DNA of 64,000 bases from Aureimonas sp. Leaf427 (GCF_001425485.1 NZ_LMQW01000001.1:285016-349015), one strand, 5' to 3'; counted from the first letter of the stretch, positions 1 to 8,562 are shown. A program made the numbers and translations. Notes: generated by a model from the sequence alone, not told the origin.

Positions 1-712
1 CCATATGGTGGACGAGCGCCCCGCAGCACCCCTCGCCCTTCGGCACCACGACCTCGACGCCGAGCCGGCCGAGCAGCCGCACGGTCGCCTCGTTGATGCG
101 CGGGTCCAGCACGGACTGCGCGCAGCCCCGCAGCAGCGCCACGCGCTTCGACGCCGCGCCCGCCGCACTCGGCCGGTGGACGGAGGGCTCGTTCACCGCC
201 GATGCGGCGGGAATCGATGTCGGGGCGAGGCGCAGCATCGCGGCCAGCGGCTTCAGCGGCGCGATGCCGGCGAAGAGCGGGATCAGCGGGCGCGCGAGCC
301 TTGCCAGGACGAGGCTCGCCCGGAACCGCCCGGGATAGGGCAGCACCCGCGCCAGAACCTCGCGGATCGCCCGGTCGATCAGGGGCCGCCGATAGGTCTT
401 CTCGATATGGGTGCGCGCGTGGTCGACGAGATGCATGTAGTTCACGCCGGACGGGCAGGTCGTCATGCAGGCGAGGCAGGACAGGCAGCGGTCGATATGC
501 TTGACCACCTTTTCGTCCGCCGGCCGGTCGTTTTCCAGCATGTCCTTGATGAGGTAGATGCGCCCGCGCGGACTGTCGAGCTCGTTGCCGAGCGTCACGT
601 AGGTCGGACACGTCGCCGTGCAGAACCCGCAATGCACGCATTTGCGGATGATGGATTCGGACTCCGCGACGGCGGGATCGGCGAGCTGGGCGGGGGAGAA
701 GGTGGTTTGCAT
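1..712 (-). CDS. glcF: Glycolate oxidase iron-sulfur subunit GlcF (3' end cut by window edge)
   Basis: This is the Fe-S electron-transfer subunit of the membrane-associated glycolate oxidase GlcDEF, which oxidises glycolate to glyoxylate. The first 237 codons are visible; the C-terminal part lies beyond position 1. Two ferredoxin-type clusters are seen: Cys25, 28, 31 and 35 (CVHCGFCTATCP) and Cys76, 79, 82 and 86 (CLSCLACMTTCP). The start of a CCG domain follows (CAQSVLDP, then GEGCCGAL). The ATG begins one base after the stop of the upstream NucS-like gene, so it is read from the same transcript as glcD and glcE. In most relatives glcF directly follows glcE; here two unrelated small genes intervene. 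The assignment rests on motif content and on glcD and glcE upstream. Confidence 0.93.
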   Translation of the reverse strand, partial: MQTTFSPAQLADPAVAESESIIRKCVHCGFCTATCPTYVTLGNELDSPRGRIYLIKDMLENDRPADEKVVKHIDRCLSCLACMTTCPSGVNYMHLVDHARTHIEKTYRRPLIDRAIREVLARVLPYPGRFRASLVLARLARPLIPLFAGIAPLKPLAAMLRLAPTSIPAASAVNEPSVHRPSAAGAASKRVALLRGCAQSVLDPRINEATVRLLGRLGVEVVVPKGEGCCGALVHHM

Positions 713-1468
713 TCAGGCAATCGTCTCCATCGCGGACTCGGACTCCGACTCAAACAGAAATTCGATCGAGTAGCGCATCAGCTCGATGCTCGGGACCACC
801 CGCGCCGCCGCTTTGACGCGCCGGTCGAAGTCGTGCGCGACGAGGATTCCGCGCACGACGCGCCCTGCTTCCTCGACCGCCACGTCGCCCATGTAGCCGA
901 GGATCTGGCCGATGGCCCGGCTATCGGCCGTACCCGCCTTGAGTTCGATCACGACGAGCTCGCCCGCGTCGTTCTCGCACATGATGTCGATGAAGCCGGA
1001 CGAGACGGAGCGTTCGGCACCATCGTCGATGATCGTCAGCGACGCATCGAGCTTGGCGATACTCCGGCGCAGTTCGGCTTGCATATCCCGCTCCAGCGCG
1101 AATCGCTGCCGAGCCTGATCGGCATCGACGGGTGCGTGCACGATGCTGGGCGCAACTTTGTCCGGGACGGAGGCGTCGGCGTTGGACGACAGGAAGGTCG
1201 CATAACGCAGCGCGGCGCCTTTGTAGGATTGCAGGCTCTTGCGAATGCTGCCTTCGAGCTGGAGCTTGGATGGATTGGGAAGATTGCGTCGCTCATCTTC
1301 GACCCCGTAGGTCAATTCCTTGATGACATTTCCCAAGGTGCCGCTCGCGAGATGGGCCGCCAGATCGCCGTACGCTTCTTCGACTTTACGAACCCGGTAG
1401 AGCTGAGCCACGCGGGTGTTGACGGCATATTGGCGGGCAACGAGCCAATCCTGATAGTCATCGCGCAT
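713..1468 (-). CDS. NucS-like (DUF91) endonuclease-domain protein inside the glc operon
   Basis: This 251-residue protein has a C-terminal domain resembling the nuclease domain of NucS (DUF91 family, PD-(D/E)XK fold). Visible motifs are FIDIM with Asp161, IELKAG with Glu175 and Lys177, and IGQILGYM with Gln188 and Tyr192, matching the D...ExK...Q core. The N-terminal 110 residues are helical and I do not recognise them. The start overlaps the end of the DUF433 gene by 11 bp, and the stop is immediately followed by the glcF ATG, so translation is probably coupled on both sides. The family includes nucleases that cut mismatched or branched DNA, but the target here is unknown. Its place between glcE and glcF has no obvious metabolic logic and suggests insertion of a mobile pair into the operon. 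The family call is fairly firm; the function is not. Confidence 0.75.
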   Translation of the reverse strand: MRDDYQDWLVARQYAVNTRVAQLYRVRKVEEAYGDLAAHLASGTLGNVIKELTYGVEDERRNLPNPSKLQLEGSIRKSLQSYKGAALRYATFLSSNADASVPDKVAPSIVHAPVDADQARQRFALERDMQAELRRSIAKLDASLTIIDDGAERSVSSGFIDIMCENDAGELVVIELKAGTADSRAIGQILGYMGDVAVEEAGRVVRGILVAHDFDRRVKAAARVVPSIELMRYSIEFLFESESESAMETIA

Positions 1469-1679
1469 GGAAGCGCTCGGCGATCCGCAAGGAGGCCAGC
1501 CTGAGCGTAGCCCTTGCCCTCTCGAGCCCCACTGATGGAAACTCTTCGGCGATGTCGAGGATCGTACGTCCGGCGATCAGATTTTCGAAAAGCGCGCTTA
1601 CGGGAACCTCGGTTCCCTTGAAGACCGGGAGCCCACCGAGGTCATCGATCTTGCGCTCGAAAAGATCGTTCTCTTCCAT
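1458..1679 (-). CDS. DUF433 family small protein (possible antitoxin-like partner)
   Basis: A 73-residue protein with the DUF433 signature: GLPVFKGTEVPVSALFENL, followed by ILDIAEEFPSV and a short helical tail. DUF433 proteins have a winged-helix-like fold and often pair with PIN or other toxin-like proteins. Here the partner is the NucS-like gene, which it overlaps by 11 bp. The ATG at 1679 is preferred over one eight codons upstream because AAGGAA lies about eight bases before it. The gene begins 35 bp after glcE stops, so it is transcribed with the glc genes. An antitoxin role is inference from family and pairing only. Confidence 0.72.
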   Translation of the reverse strand: MEENDLFERKIDDLGGLPVFKGTEVPVSALFENLIAGRTILDIAEEFPSVGLERARATLRLASLRIAERFHAR

Positions 1680-1714
1680 GGCGTAAAGTTCCTTCCCGGG
1701 CATGTCGCTCGACT

Positions 1715-2944
1715 CTAACCCATCCGCCCTGGATTGAGCACGCCCGCGGGGTCGAACTGGTCCTTCAGACGCCCCGCCAGCGCGGCCAGAGCCGCCGGCT
1801 GAGGCTGGAAGACCGGCGTCGCGGCGCGGACGGCGTCGCTCGCCCGAACCAGCATCGCATGGCCGCCGCCATGGCGCTCGACCGCGGCGCGCACGAGTTC
1901 GGCTTCCGGCTCGCCCTCGAGGCGCAGCCAGACGAGACCGCCCTGCCAGTCGTAGAACGCATCGACCGCCATCGCCATGCGAAGGGCCAGAACCACGTCC
2001 GGCCCGCGCGTCGGCGCGACCGAGAGCCGCCAGACCGGCCTGTCCGTGCCGTCGGCGAAGGGAACGACGTCGCGGATGTCGCGCCAGAGGGCCCGGCTCG
2101 CCTCGCGCTCCAGGACCTCCAGCCACCCGACCCGGGCGAGCGCCGGCCCGAGATGGGCCGCGCGTGCGGCGACGGAAGGGCCGAAGCCCTCCAGCCGCAG
2201 ACAGGTCGCCGCCTCCGCGCCGAGCGCTCCCGCGGCAACGCGCGACGCGACGTAGCGCGGCAGGTGGGCGGCGCCCGAGACTTCGGCGGAAGAGCCCATG
2301 GCCGCCGCCATCGCGCCGGCCGCGGCGGCATCGTCGAGCCCGCGCAGGACCAGCGTCGTCTCCGTCTCCGCCTTCGGCAGAACCTTGATCGTCGCGTCCG
2401 TCAGGACGGCGAGCGTGCCGAAGGAGCCGGTGAGACCCTTGGAGAGGTCATAGCCGGTGACGTTCTTCACGACGCGCCCGCCCGCCTTGAAGACTTCGGC
2501 ACGGCCGGAGACGGCGGCGACGCCGAGCACATGGTCGCGGGCCGCACCCTGCTTCAGCCGGCGGGGGCCGGAGAGGTTGCAGGCGAGAACGCCGCCGAGC
2601 GTCCCCTGCCCTCGGGCCATGCCGAACAGCGGCCCATAGTCCAGCGGCTCGAACTCCAGCCGCTGCCCCGCCTCGTCCACCAGCCGCTCGATCTCGGCGA
2701 TCGGCGTGCCGGCCCGCGCCGAAAGGACCAGCTCGTCCGGCTCGTAGAGCGTGACGCCCGAAAGGCCGGCGAGCGAGAGCGTGCGCGCCGCCTGCACGGG
2801 CCGTCCGAGCCCGCGCTTCGAGCCGGTCCCCTCGATCGCCAGCGGCTCCCTTTGCGAGACGGCGGCCGCGACGATCTCGCGCACCTCCTCGACGCTCTGT
2901 GGAACGAGGACCGTGCGGTCTGAGGTATCGATCGCAAGGCTCAT
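1715..2944 (-). CDS. glcE: Glycolate oxidase FAD-binding subunit GlcE
   Basis: The 409-residue second flavin subunit of glycolate oxidase. The N-terminal FAD-binding type 4 fold is visible: IEGTGSKRGLGRP in the P-loop-like region near residues 38-50, GTLGGVLACNLSGPRR near 113-128, and VVKNVTGYDLSKGLTGSFGTLAVLT near 158-182. Length matches the family. It lies 84 bp downstream of glcD and upstream of the inserted DUF433/NucS-like pair. GlcE forms the complex with GlcD and GlcF that passes electrons from glycolate to the quinone pool. No anomalies were seen. Confidence 0.95.
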   Translation of the reverse strand: MSLAIDTSDRTVLVPQSVEEVREIVAAAVSQREPLAIEGTGSKRGLGRPVQAARTLSLAGLSGVTLYEPDELVLSARAGTPIAEIERLVDEAGQRLEFEPLDYGPLFGMARGQGTLGGVLACNLSGPRRLKQGAARDHVLGVAAVSGRAEVFKAGGRVVKNVTGYDLSKGLTGSFGTLAVLTDATIKVLPKAETETTLVLRGLDDAAAAGAMAAAMGSSAEVSGAAHLPRYVASRVAAGALGAEAATCLRLEGFGPSVAARAAHLGPALARVGWLEVLEREASRALWRDIRDVVPFADGTDRPVWRLSVAPTRGPDVVLALRMAMAVDAFYDWQGGLVWLRLEGEPEAELVRAAVERHGGGHAMLVRASDAVRAATPVFQPQPAALAALAGRLKDQFDPAGVLNPGRMG

Positions 2945-3028
2945 GGGAAGACGGCACCGTGGTGATGGGCTGCAAGGCGGGCGGCAAAGCCGAGACGGGA
3001 GCGGTTCCTAAAGCTCATCGCTCGTCTC

Positions 3029-4522
3029 TCAGAACCGCGGCAGGTCGGGAAAGGCGACCTGGCCCTTGTGGACATGCATGCGGCCGAGTTCGGCGCAGCG
3101 ATGGAGGACGGGAAAGACCTTGCCTGGATTGAGGAGGTGCTTGGCGTCGAAGGCGCATTTGACGCGCTGCTGGTGCCGGAGATCGTCCTCGGAAAACATT
3201 TCCGGCATGAGGTCGCGCTTCTCGATGCCGACGCCGTGCTCGCCCGTCAGAACGCCGCCGACGGAGACGCAGAGGCGCAGGATGTCGTTGCCGAACTCCT
3301 CGGCCGCCTCCAGCTCGCCCGGCTTGTTGGCATCGTAGAGGATCAGCGGGTGGAGGTTGCCGTCGCCGGCATGGAAGACGTTGGCGACCTTCAGACCGTA
3401 TTTTTCGGACAGCGCCTTCATGCCGGCCAGCACGGTCGGCAGTTCCTTGCGCGGAATGGTCCCGTCCATGCAGTAGTAATCCGGCGAGATGCGCCCGACC
3501 GCCGGAAAGGCGGCCTTGCGCCCGGCCCAAAAGGCGGCGCGCTCTTCCTCGCTCGTCGAGACGCGGCAGGTGCCGGACCCGTTGGCGAGCGCGATGGCCT
3601 CGACCTCGGCGAGAAGATGATCCACCTCCGCGCGCGGCCCGTCGAGCTCGACGATCAGCAGCGCCTCGACGTCGAGCGGATAGCCGGCATGAACGAAGGC
3701 CTCCGCCGCTTCGATGGCGGGCCGGTCCATCATCTCCATGCCGCCGGGAATGATGCCCTTGGCGATGATCGCCGCGACGCAGGCGCCGGCCTGTTCGGAG
3801 GAGGGAAAGCCGATGAGCACCGCGCGCGCCGTCTCCGGCGCCTGCAGGATGCGCACCGTCACTTCCGTCACGACCCCGAGCAACCCTTCCGACCCCGTCA
3901 TCAGGCCGAGCAGATCGTAGCCTTCCGAATCCAGATGCTTGCCGCCGAGCCGGACGACCTCGCCCTCGATCGTCACGAACTCGATGCCGAGCACGTTGTT
4001 GGCGGTGAGCCCGTATTTCAGGCAGTGCACGCCGCCCGAATTCTCCGCGACATTGCCGCCGATCGAGCAGGCGATCTGCGAGGAGGGATCGGGGGCGTAG
4101 TAGAAGCCGCGATGCTCCACCGCGCGGGTGATGCCGAGATTGGTGACGCCCGGCTGCACGGTGGCGCAGCGATTGTCGAAGTCGATGTCGAGCACGCGGT
4201 CGAAGCGCGAGAGGACGAGCAGCACCCCGTCCTCCAGCGGCAGCGCGCCGCCGGACAGAGAGGTGCCCGAGCCGCGGGGCACGACGGGAATGTCGCGCTC
4301 ATGGCAATAGCGCAGCACCGCCGCGACCTCGGCGACCGTCTCCGGCAGAACGACCGCGAGCGGCAGCTGGCGATAGGCGGTCAGCCCGTCCGTCTCGAAG
4401 ACGCGCATCTCCTCGCGCGCCTCCACCACGCCCTCCCCCGGCACGATCGCCTTCAGGCCGGCCACGATCTCGGCGCGGCGGCTGAGGATGGCCTCGCTCG
4501 GCTTCGGCATCAGGACGGACAT
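3029..4522 (-). CDS. glcD: Glycolate oxidase FAD-linked catalytic subunit GlcD
   Basis: The 497-residue catalytic flavoprotein of glycolate oxidase. The N-terminal FAD-binding type 4 domain shows VVPRGSGTSLSGGALP and SIGGNVAENSGGVHCLKYG; the C-terminal FAD-oxidase domain includes FHAGDGNLHPLILYD and GEHGVGIEKR, typical of GlcD and D-lactate dehydrogenases. The ATG at 4522 is chosen because a GAAGGAG ribosome site lies eight bases upstream and MSVLMPKPSEAIL is the usual family start; a longer open frame upstream lacks such a site. It is the first gene of the glc operon and divergent from lutA across a 157-bp region. GlcD is preferred over D-lactate dehydrogenase because glcE and glcF accompany it. 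Confidence 0.95.
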   Translation of the reverse strand: MSVLMPKPSEAILSRRAEIVAGLKAIVPGEGVVEAREEMRVFETDGLTAYRQLPLAVVLPETVAEVAAVLRYCHERDIPVVPRGSGTSLSGGALPLEDGVLLVLSRFDRVLDIDFDNRCATVQPGVTNLGITRAVEHRGFYYAPDPSSQIACSIGGNVAENSGGVHCLKYGLTANNVLGIEFVTIEGEVVRLGGKHLDSEGYDLLGLMTGSEGLLGVVTEVTVRILQAPETARAVLIGFPSSEQAGACVAAIIAKGIIPGGMEMMDRPAIEAAEAFVHAGYPLDVEALLIVELDGPRAEVDHLLAEVEAIALANGSGTCRVSTSEEERAAFWAGRKAAFPAVGRISPDYYCMDGTIPRKELPTVLAGMKALSEKYGLKVANVFHAGDGNLHPLILYDANKPGELEAAEEFGNDILRLCVSVGGVLTGEHGVGIEKRDLMPEMFSEDDLRHQQRVKCAFDAKHLLNPGKVFPVLHRCAELGRMHVHKGQVAFPDLPRF

Positions 4523-4605
4523 GGAACAGGCTCCTTCTCGCCCGGACGAGGCGCCGCGATCACCGAATCTAGAAGCATGCGGCTTCGCGTCCATGAAGCG
4601 CGGCA

Positions 4606-4619
4606 ACTGGTAGCCCAGT
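4606..4619. promoter_or_regulatory. Inverted repeat between divergent glcD and lutA
   Basis: ACTGG-tagc-CCAGT, a perfect 5-bp inverted repeat, lies midway between the divergent starts of glcD (4522) and lutA (4680). Regulators of glycolate and lactate operons are often GntR/FadR-type proteins that bind short palindromes containing TGGTNNNNCCA, and this resembles one. No regulator gene is adjacent, so the assignment is tentative. Confidence 0.35.
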
Positions 4620-4679
4620 CTCGCATTCGGTTTGGAATCCGTCTACATCAAGCCTGACGCGAACTGGGAGATCAATGGG

Positions 4680-5480
4680 ATGGGCAGCAACGCAGCGACA
4701 GGCCCGGCCGGCCCGGCCTCGAAGACCGGCCCCCGCGTCGGCCTCTTCGTGACCTGCCTCGTCGACCTGTTCCGCCCGAGCGTCGGCTTCGCCGCGCTGA
4801 AGCTCCTGGAGGATGCCGGCTGCACGGTCGAAGTGCCGGCGAACCAGACCTGCTGCGGCCAGCCCACCTATAATTCCGGCGACCGCGCGGACACGGCCGC
4901 CATCGCCAAGTCGGTCATCGAAAGCTTCGAGGGCTTCGACTACGTCGTCGCGCCCTCCGGCTCCTGCGCGGCCATGCTGAAGCGCCACTATCCCGAGCTC
5001 TTCACGGGCGATGCCGAATGGGAGCCCCGCGCCGACGCCTTCGCGCCGCGCGTCTTCGAACTCGTCAGCTTCCTCGTCGACGTTCTCGGCGTGACGGAGG
5101 TCGAGGCGGCGGTGAGCGCCACGGCCACCTATCACGATTCCTGCTCGGGCCTTCGCGAGCTCGGCGTGCGCGCCCAGCCCCGCGCCCTCCTCGGCAGCGT
5201 CGACGGGTTGGAGCTGAAGGAGTTGCGCGACGCCGACGTCTGCTGCGGCTTCGGCGGCACGTTCTGCGTGAAATATCCCGACATCTCCAACGCCATCGTC
5301 ACCAAGAAGTCGAAGGCGATCGAGGAGAGCGGCGCCGACATGCTGCTCGCCGGCGATCTCGGCTGCCTCATGAACATGGACGGCAAGCTGAAGCGCCGGG
5401 GCGTCGCCATGGAGGTCCGCCACGTCGCGGAGGTCCTCGCCGGCATGACCGACACCCCGCCCATCGGTGGCAAGCTGTGA
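4680..5480 (+). CDS. lutA: L-lactate utilisation protein LutA (cysteine-rich Fe-S subunit)
   Basis: The 266-residue CCG-domain (Fe-S)-binding protein of the LutABC complex, which oxidises L-lactate to pyruvate. Two CCG-type cysteine sets are visible: TCLVDLFRP...NQTCCGQPTYNSG in the N-terminal half and YHDSCSGLRELG...DVCCGFGGTFCVKYPDIS in the C-terminal half. The ATG at 4680 is preferred because GGGAGA lies eight bases upstream. It opens the plus-strand operon lutA-DUF29-DUF29-lutB-lutC. The split of lutA from lutB by two small genes is unusual. Confidence 0.9.
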   Translation: MGSNAATGPAGPASKTGPRVGLFVTCLVDLFRPSVGFAALKLLEDAGCTVEVPANQTCCGQPTYNSGDRADTAAIAKSVIESFEGFDYVVAPSGSCAAMLKRHYPELFTGDAEWEPRADAFAPRVFELVSFLVDVLGVTEVEAAVSATATYHDSCSGLRELGVRAQPRALLGSVDGLELKELRDADVCCGFGGTFCVKYPDISNAIVTKKSKAIEESGADMLLAGDLGCLMNMDGKLKRRGVAMEVRHVAEVLAGMTDTPPIGGKL

Positions 5481-5562
5481 GGTCGATGACCCTGCGATGC
5501 GCGTGCGCCCTTGGCTTCGATGAGTTAGAATGCCCGTCGATCCACGATCGCGGAGCCCGACC

Positions 5563-6066
5563 ATGAGCCTGGCGAAGGACAGACCCTATTATCCGCAGCC
5601 GGCGGACTACGAGGACGACACCTATTCCTGGGCGATGGAGCAGGCGCAGCTCTTGAGACTGGGCCGCTTCTCGGAACTCGATCTTCCCAACCTGATCGAG
5701 GAAATCGAGGGGATCGGCCTCGAGACGAAGCGACAACTGAGCTTCCACTATCGCGATCTCGTCGCTGCACTCCTCGAATGGCAGGCTTTGCCGGCGGATC
5801 GAAGACCGGCACTCGGCCGGGAAATCCTGGAGGCGCGGATCGGCATTCTGGACGAGGAACGCGAAAGTCGCTGGCTCCGCGACAACGCTGGCAGAATGAT
5901 TCAGGAGGCGTATCCGCCTGCCGTACGGCTTGCGATGGCGGGAACAGGCCTGCCGCGAGAGCGCTTCCCCTACGAGTGTCCCTATTCTCTGGCCTTCCTT
6001 CGCGATCTCGATGCCATGCCCATGGGCTCGTTCTCTTCAACGATTTCGAAGGATGACGCGGCCTGA
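5563..6066 (+). CDS. DUF29 family protein
   Basis: A 167-residue DUF29 protein. The family hallmarks are DDTYSWAMEQAQLLRLGRF near the N-terminus, LDLPNLIEEIEGIG in the first helical hairpin, and FPYECPYSLAFLRDLDAMP at the C-terminus. DUF29 proteins are small helical proteins common in cyanobacteria and alphaproteobacteria; function is unknown. The central LLKWxxQP segment is diverged (LVAALLEWQALPADRR). GGAG seven bases upstream supports the ATG at 5563. The stop overlaps the next gene's ATG (TGATG), so the two are translationally coupled. Confidence 0.82.
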   Translation: MSLAKDRPYYPQPADYEDDTYSWAMEQAQLLRLGRFSELDLPNLIEEIEGIGLETKRQLSFHYRDLVAALLEWQALPADRRPALGREILEARIGILDEERESRWLRDNAGRMIQEAYPPAVRLAMAGTGLPRERFPYECPYSLAFLRDLDAMPMGSFSSTISKDDAA

Positions 6067-6395
6067 TGGTCGGCAAGAGCAAGAAGCGAGGTCAAAGATC
6101 AAGCTATCGATTGCTGATGCTGCATCTCCTGAAATGGGAATTTCAGCCCGAACGCCGTTCGCGCTCCTGGCGAAACACCATCGACCGGGAACGGGAGAAC
6201 ATCATCGATTACGAAGAAAAGGGCAAAGGGCGCAGGATCGGCGAGGCCGACTTCGATGACCTCTACCAGTCCGCTCGTCGGCTGGCCGCGGACGAAACCG
6301 GTCTCCCCCTCGGCGCTTTCCCGTCCTTATGCCCCTATTCCCTCGACATGCTCCGCGACCTTTCAGCGATGCCGGACCCAAGCCCATGCAGATGA
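6066..6395 (+). CDS. Short DUF29-like protein lacking the N-terminal half
   Basis: A 109-residue protein matching only the second half of DUF29: LLMLHLLKWEFQPERRSRSW near residues 16-35 and GLPLGAFPSLCPYSLDMLRDL near 79-99. The first helical hairpin (YxxDFYAW...LDLENLIEEIE) is missing, although the preceding gene supplies a similar segment. It overlaps that gene by one base and lutB by four (ATGA), giving three coupled reading frames. It may be a truncated duplicate, or half of a two-chain DUF29 unit with its neighbour. The conserved residues it keeps argue against simple decay. Confidence 0.72.
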   Translation: MVGKSKKRGQRSSYRLLMLHLLKWEFQPERRSRSWRNTIDRERENIIDYEEKGKGRRIGEADFDDLYQSARRLAADETGLPLGAFPSLCPYSLDMLRDLSAMPDPSPCR

Positions 6396-7834
6396 CATCC
6401 CACGCCTTCAAGGCGAACTCCGTCGCGGCGCTGGCCGACCCGGCGCTCCAGCGCGCCATGGCCAATGTCGAGACGAAGTTCGTCGACAAGCGGCGCCTCG
6501 CGGCCGAGGCGCTGCCGGAGTTCGACGCGCTTCGCGACAATGCGGTGGCGATCAAGAACCACACGCTGAAACATCTCGACCTCTATATCGAGGCCTATGC
6601 CGCGAAGGTGGAGGCGGCCGGCGGCGTGGTGCACTTCGCCGAGGACGCGGCCCATGCGCGCGCCATCGTGCTCGACATCGCGAGGCGGCGCGGCGCCAAG
6701 ACCGTGACCAAGGGCAAGACCATGGTCTCCGAGGAGATCGGGCTCAACGATTTCCTGACGGAGAACGGCATCACCCCCGTCGAGACCGATCTCGGCGAAT
6801 ACATCATCCAGCTGCGCGGCGAGCATCCGAGCCACATCATCGCGCCCGCCGTCCACGTCAACCGCGACCAGGTGGAGGCCGACTTCCGGCGGTTCCACAC
6901 CCATCTCGATCCCGCGCGCGACCTCACCGAGCCGGTGACGCTCCTTTCCGAAGCCCGCGCGATCCTGCGCCAGAAGTACGGCGAGGCCGATATCGGCGTC
7001 ACCGGCGCGAACTTCCTGATCGCCGAGACCGGCACCTCCGTCATCGTCACCAACGAGGGCAACGGCGACCTGACGCAGCTGCTCGGCAAGTGCCACGTCG
7101 TGCTCGCCTCGATCGAGAAGATGGTGCCGACCCTGGAGGACACCGCGCAGATCCTGCGCCTCCTCGCGCGCTCGGCGACCGGCCAGGAGGCGAGCGTCTA
7201 CACGTCCTTCTCCACCGGGCCGAAGCGGCCCGACGACCCGGACGGGCCGGAGGAGTATCACGTCATCCTCCTCGACAACGGGCGCACGGCCATGCTCGGC
7301 ACCGAGTTCGAGGAGATGCTCCGCTGCATCCGCTGCGGCGCCTGCATGAACCATTGCCCGGTCTACCATGCCGTCGGCGGCCACACCTATGGCTCGGTCT
7401 ATCCGGGCCCGATGGGCGCGGTGCTGACGCCGAGCCTGTCCGGCATCCACAAGTCCGGCCACCTGCCGAACGCCTCCACCTTCTGCGGCCGCTGCGAGAG
7501 CGTCTGCCCCATGCGCATTCCGCTGCCGAAGATGATGCGCCACTGGCGCGAGAAGGAGTTCGAGGGCGGCCTCCAGGCCAAGCCCGCGCGCGCCGGCCTC
7601 CTGCTCTGGGCCTATGCCGCCCGCCGCCCGCGCCTCTACCGGCTGGCCGTCTCGCTCGCCATGCCGATCCTCTCGCGCATGGCGGGAAGCCGCCACCGCT
7701 TCAAGAGCCTGCCGCTCGCCGGCGGCTGGACGAAATGGCGCGATCTTCCGGCGCCGGAGGGCCGCACCTTCCAGCAGCAATATGCCGAGCGCTTCGGGCG
7801 CGATCCCGCCGCCAAGACGGGAGCGGCGCGATGA
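6392..7834 (+). CDS. lutB: L-lactate utilisation iron-sulfur protein LutB
   Basis: The 480-residue LutB/LldF subunit, which carries 4Fe-4S clusters for electron transfer in L-lactate oxidation. An N-terminal LUD domain includes TKGKTMVSEEIGLN and GANFLIAETGTSVIVTNEGN. Two Fe-S motifs follow: Cys312, 315, 318 and 322 (CIRCGACMNHCP) and Cys365, 368 and 372 (CGRCESVCP). A C-terminal extension typical of LutB is present. The start at 6392 overlaps the DUF29-like stop as ATGA; an in-frame ATG two codons earlier is an alternative. LutC overlaps its 3' end by four bases. Confidence 0.94.
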   Translation: MTSHAFKANSVAALADPALQRAMANVETKFVDKRRLAAEALPEFDALRDNAVAIKNHTLKHLDLYIEAYAAKVEAAGGVVHFAEDAAHARAIVLDIARRRGAKTVTKGKTMVSEEIGLNDFLTENGITPVETDLGEYIIQLRGEHPSHIIAPAVHVNRDQVEADFRRFHTHLDPARDLTEPVTLLSEARAILRQKYGEADIGVTGANFLIAETGTSVIVTNEGNGDLTQLLGKCHVVLASIEKMVPTLEDTAQILRLLARSATGQEASVYTSFSTGPKRPDDPDGPEEYHVILLDNGRTAMLGTEFEEMLRCIRCGACMNHCPVYHAVGGHTYGSVYPGPMGAVLTPSLSGIHKSGHLPNASTFCGRCESVCPMRIPLPKMMRHWREKEFEGGLQAKPARAGLLLWAYAARRPRLYRLAVSLAMPILSRMAGSRHRFKSLPLAGGWTKWRDLPAPEGRTFQQQYAERFGRDPAAKTGAAR

Positions 7835-8511
7835 GCGGCTCTTCGAGGGACGCGATCCTCTCGCGCATCCGCGGCGCGGTCGGCGCGCGGCCGCGCGACC
7901 CCGAGCGCCTCGCCCGCGTCGAGGGCAGGCTCGCCGGCGCCCCGCTCGGCATCATTCCGGCACGTGGGCAATTGCCGCCGGAGGAGCGCGTGACGCTCTT
8001 TTCCGCCATGGTGGAGGCCGCGAGCGCGACGCTCTCGCGCGTCGCAAGCTACGAGGAGGTGCCGGCCGCCGTCGCCGAATGGCTACGGGCGGCGAACCAG
8101 CCGGCGAGCTTGCGCGTCGGCGCCGACGCGCGCCTCGCCAAGGCCGATTTCGGGACCACGACGCTCGACGTCAGCCACGGCCCGAGCGCGGGCGACGATC
8201 TGAACGGCCTCTCCCATGCCGAGGGCGGCATCGCGGAAACGGGCACGCTGATCCTGCTCTCCGGGCCGGACAATCCGACGAGCCTCAACTTCCTGCCGGA
8301 GAACCACATCGTCGTCGTCGCGGCGAAGGATGTCTTCGGCGACATGGAGGCGCTCTGGCCGCGCCTGCGCGAACGCTACGGCAAGGGCCAGATGCCCCGC
8401 TCGGTGAATTTCATCACCGGCCCGTCCCGGTCCGCCGATATCGAGCAGACGCTGCTTTTGGGCGCCCATGGCCCGAGGGCACTGCATGTGGTGATCGTCG
8501 GAGACGCCTGA
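7831..8511 (+). CDS. lutC: L-lactate utilisation protein LutC (LUD domain)
   Basis: The 226-residue LutC/YkgG subunit, with a single LUD domain visible as GLSHAEGGIAETGTLILLSG and LNFLPENHIVVV, then GPSRSADIEQTLLLGAHGP near the C-terminus. Its ATG overlaps the lutB stop (ATGA), which fixes the start. It completes the LutABC complex. A strong hairpin six bases downstream separates it from convergent xseA. Confidence 0.93.
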   Translation: MSGSSRDAILSRIRGAVGARPRDPERLARVEGRLAGAPLGIIPARGQLPPEERVTLFSAMVEAASATLSRVASYEEVPAAVAEWLRAANQPASLRVGADARLAKADFGTTTLDVSHGPSAGDDLNGLSHAEGGIAETGTLILLSGPDNPTSLNFLPENHIVVVAAKDVFGDMEALWPRLRERYGKGQMPRSVNFITGPSRSADIEQTLLLGAHGPRALHVVIVGDA

Positions 8512-8516
8512 TGTCT

Positions 8517-8552
8517 CGAGGCTGGTGCCGGGAGAACCCGGCTCCAGCCTCG
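8517..8552. terminator. Hairpin between convergent lutC and xseA
   Basis: A 16-base stem (15 of 16 paired, one T-T mismatch) with an AGAA tetraloop occupies the 51-bp gap between the stops of lutC (plus) and xseA (minus). No T-tract follows on either strand, so it may act with Rho or mainly protect 3' ends. Its symmetry allows it to serve both transcripts. Confidence 0.6.
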
Positions 8553-8562
8553 ATCGAGCGCG

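Noticed and set aside
5-1504. A 499-codon plus-strand frame at the left edge
   Set aside because: It is antisense to glcF and the NucS-like gene, both supported by motifs, and has no family signature.
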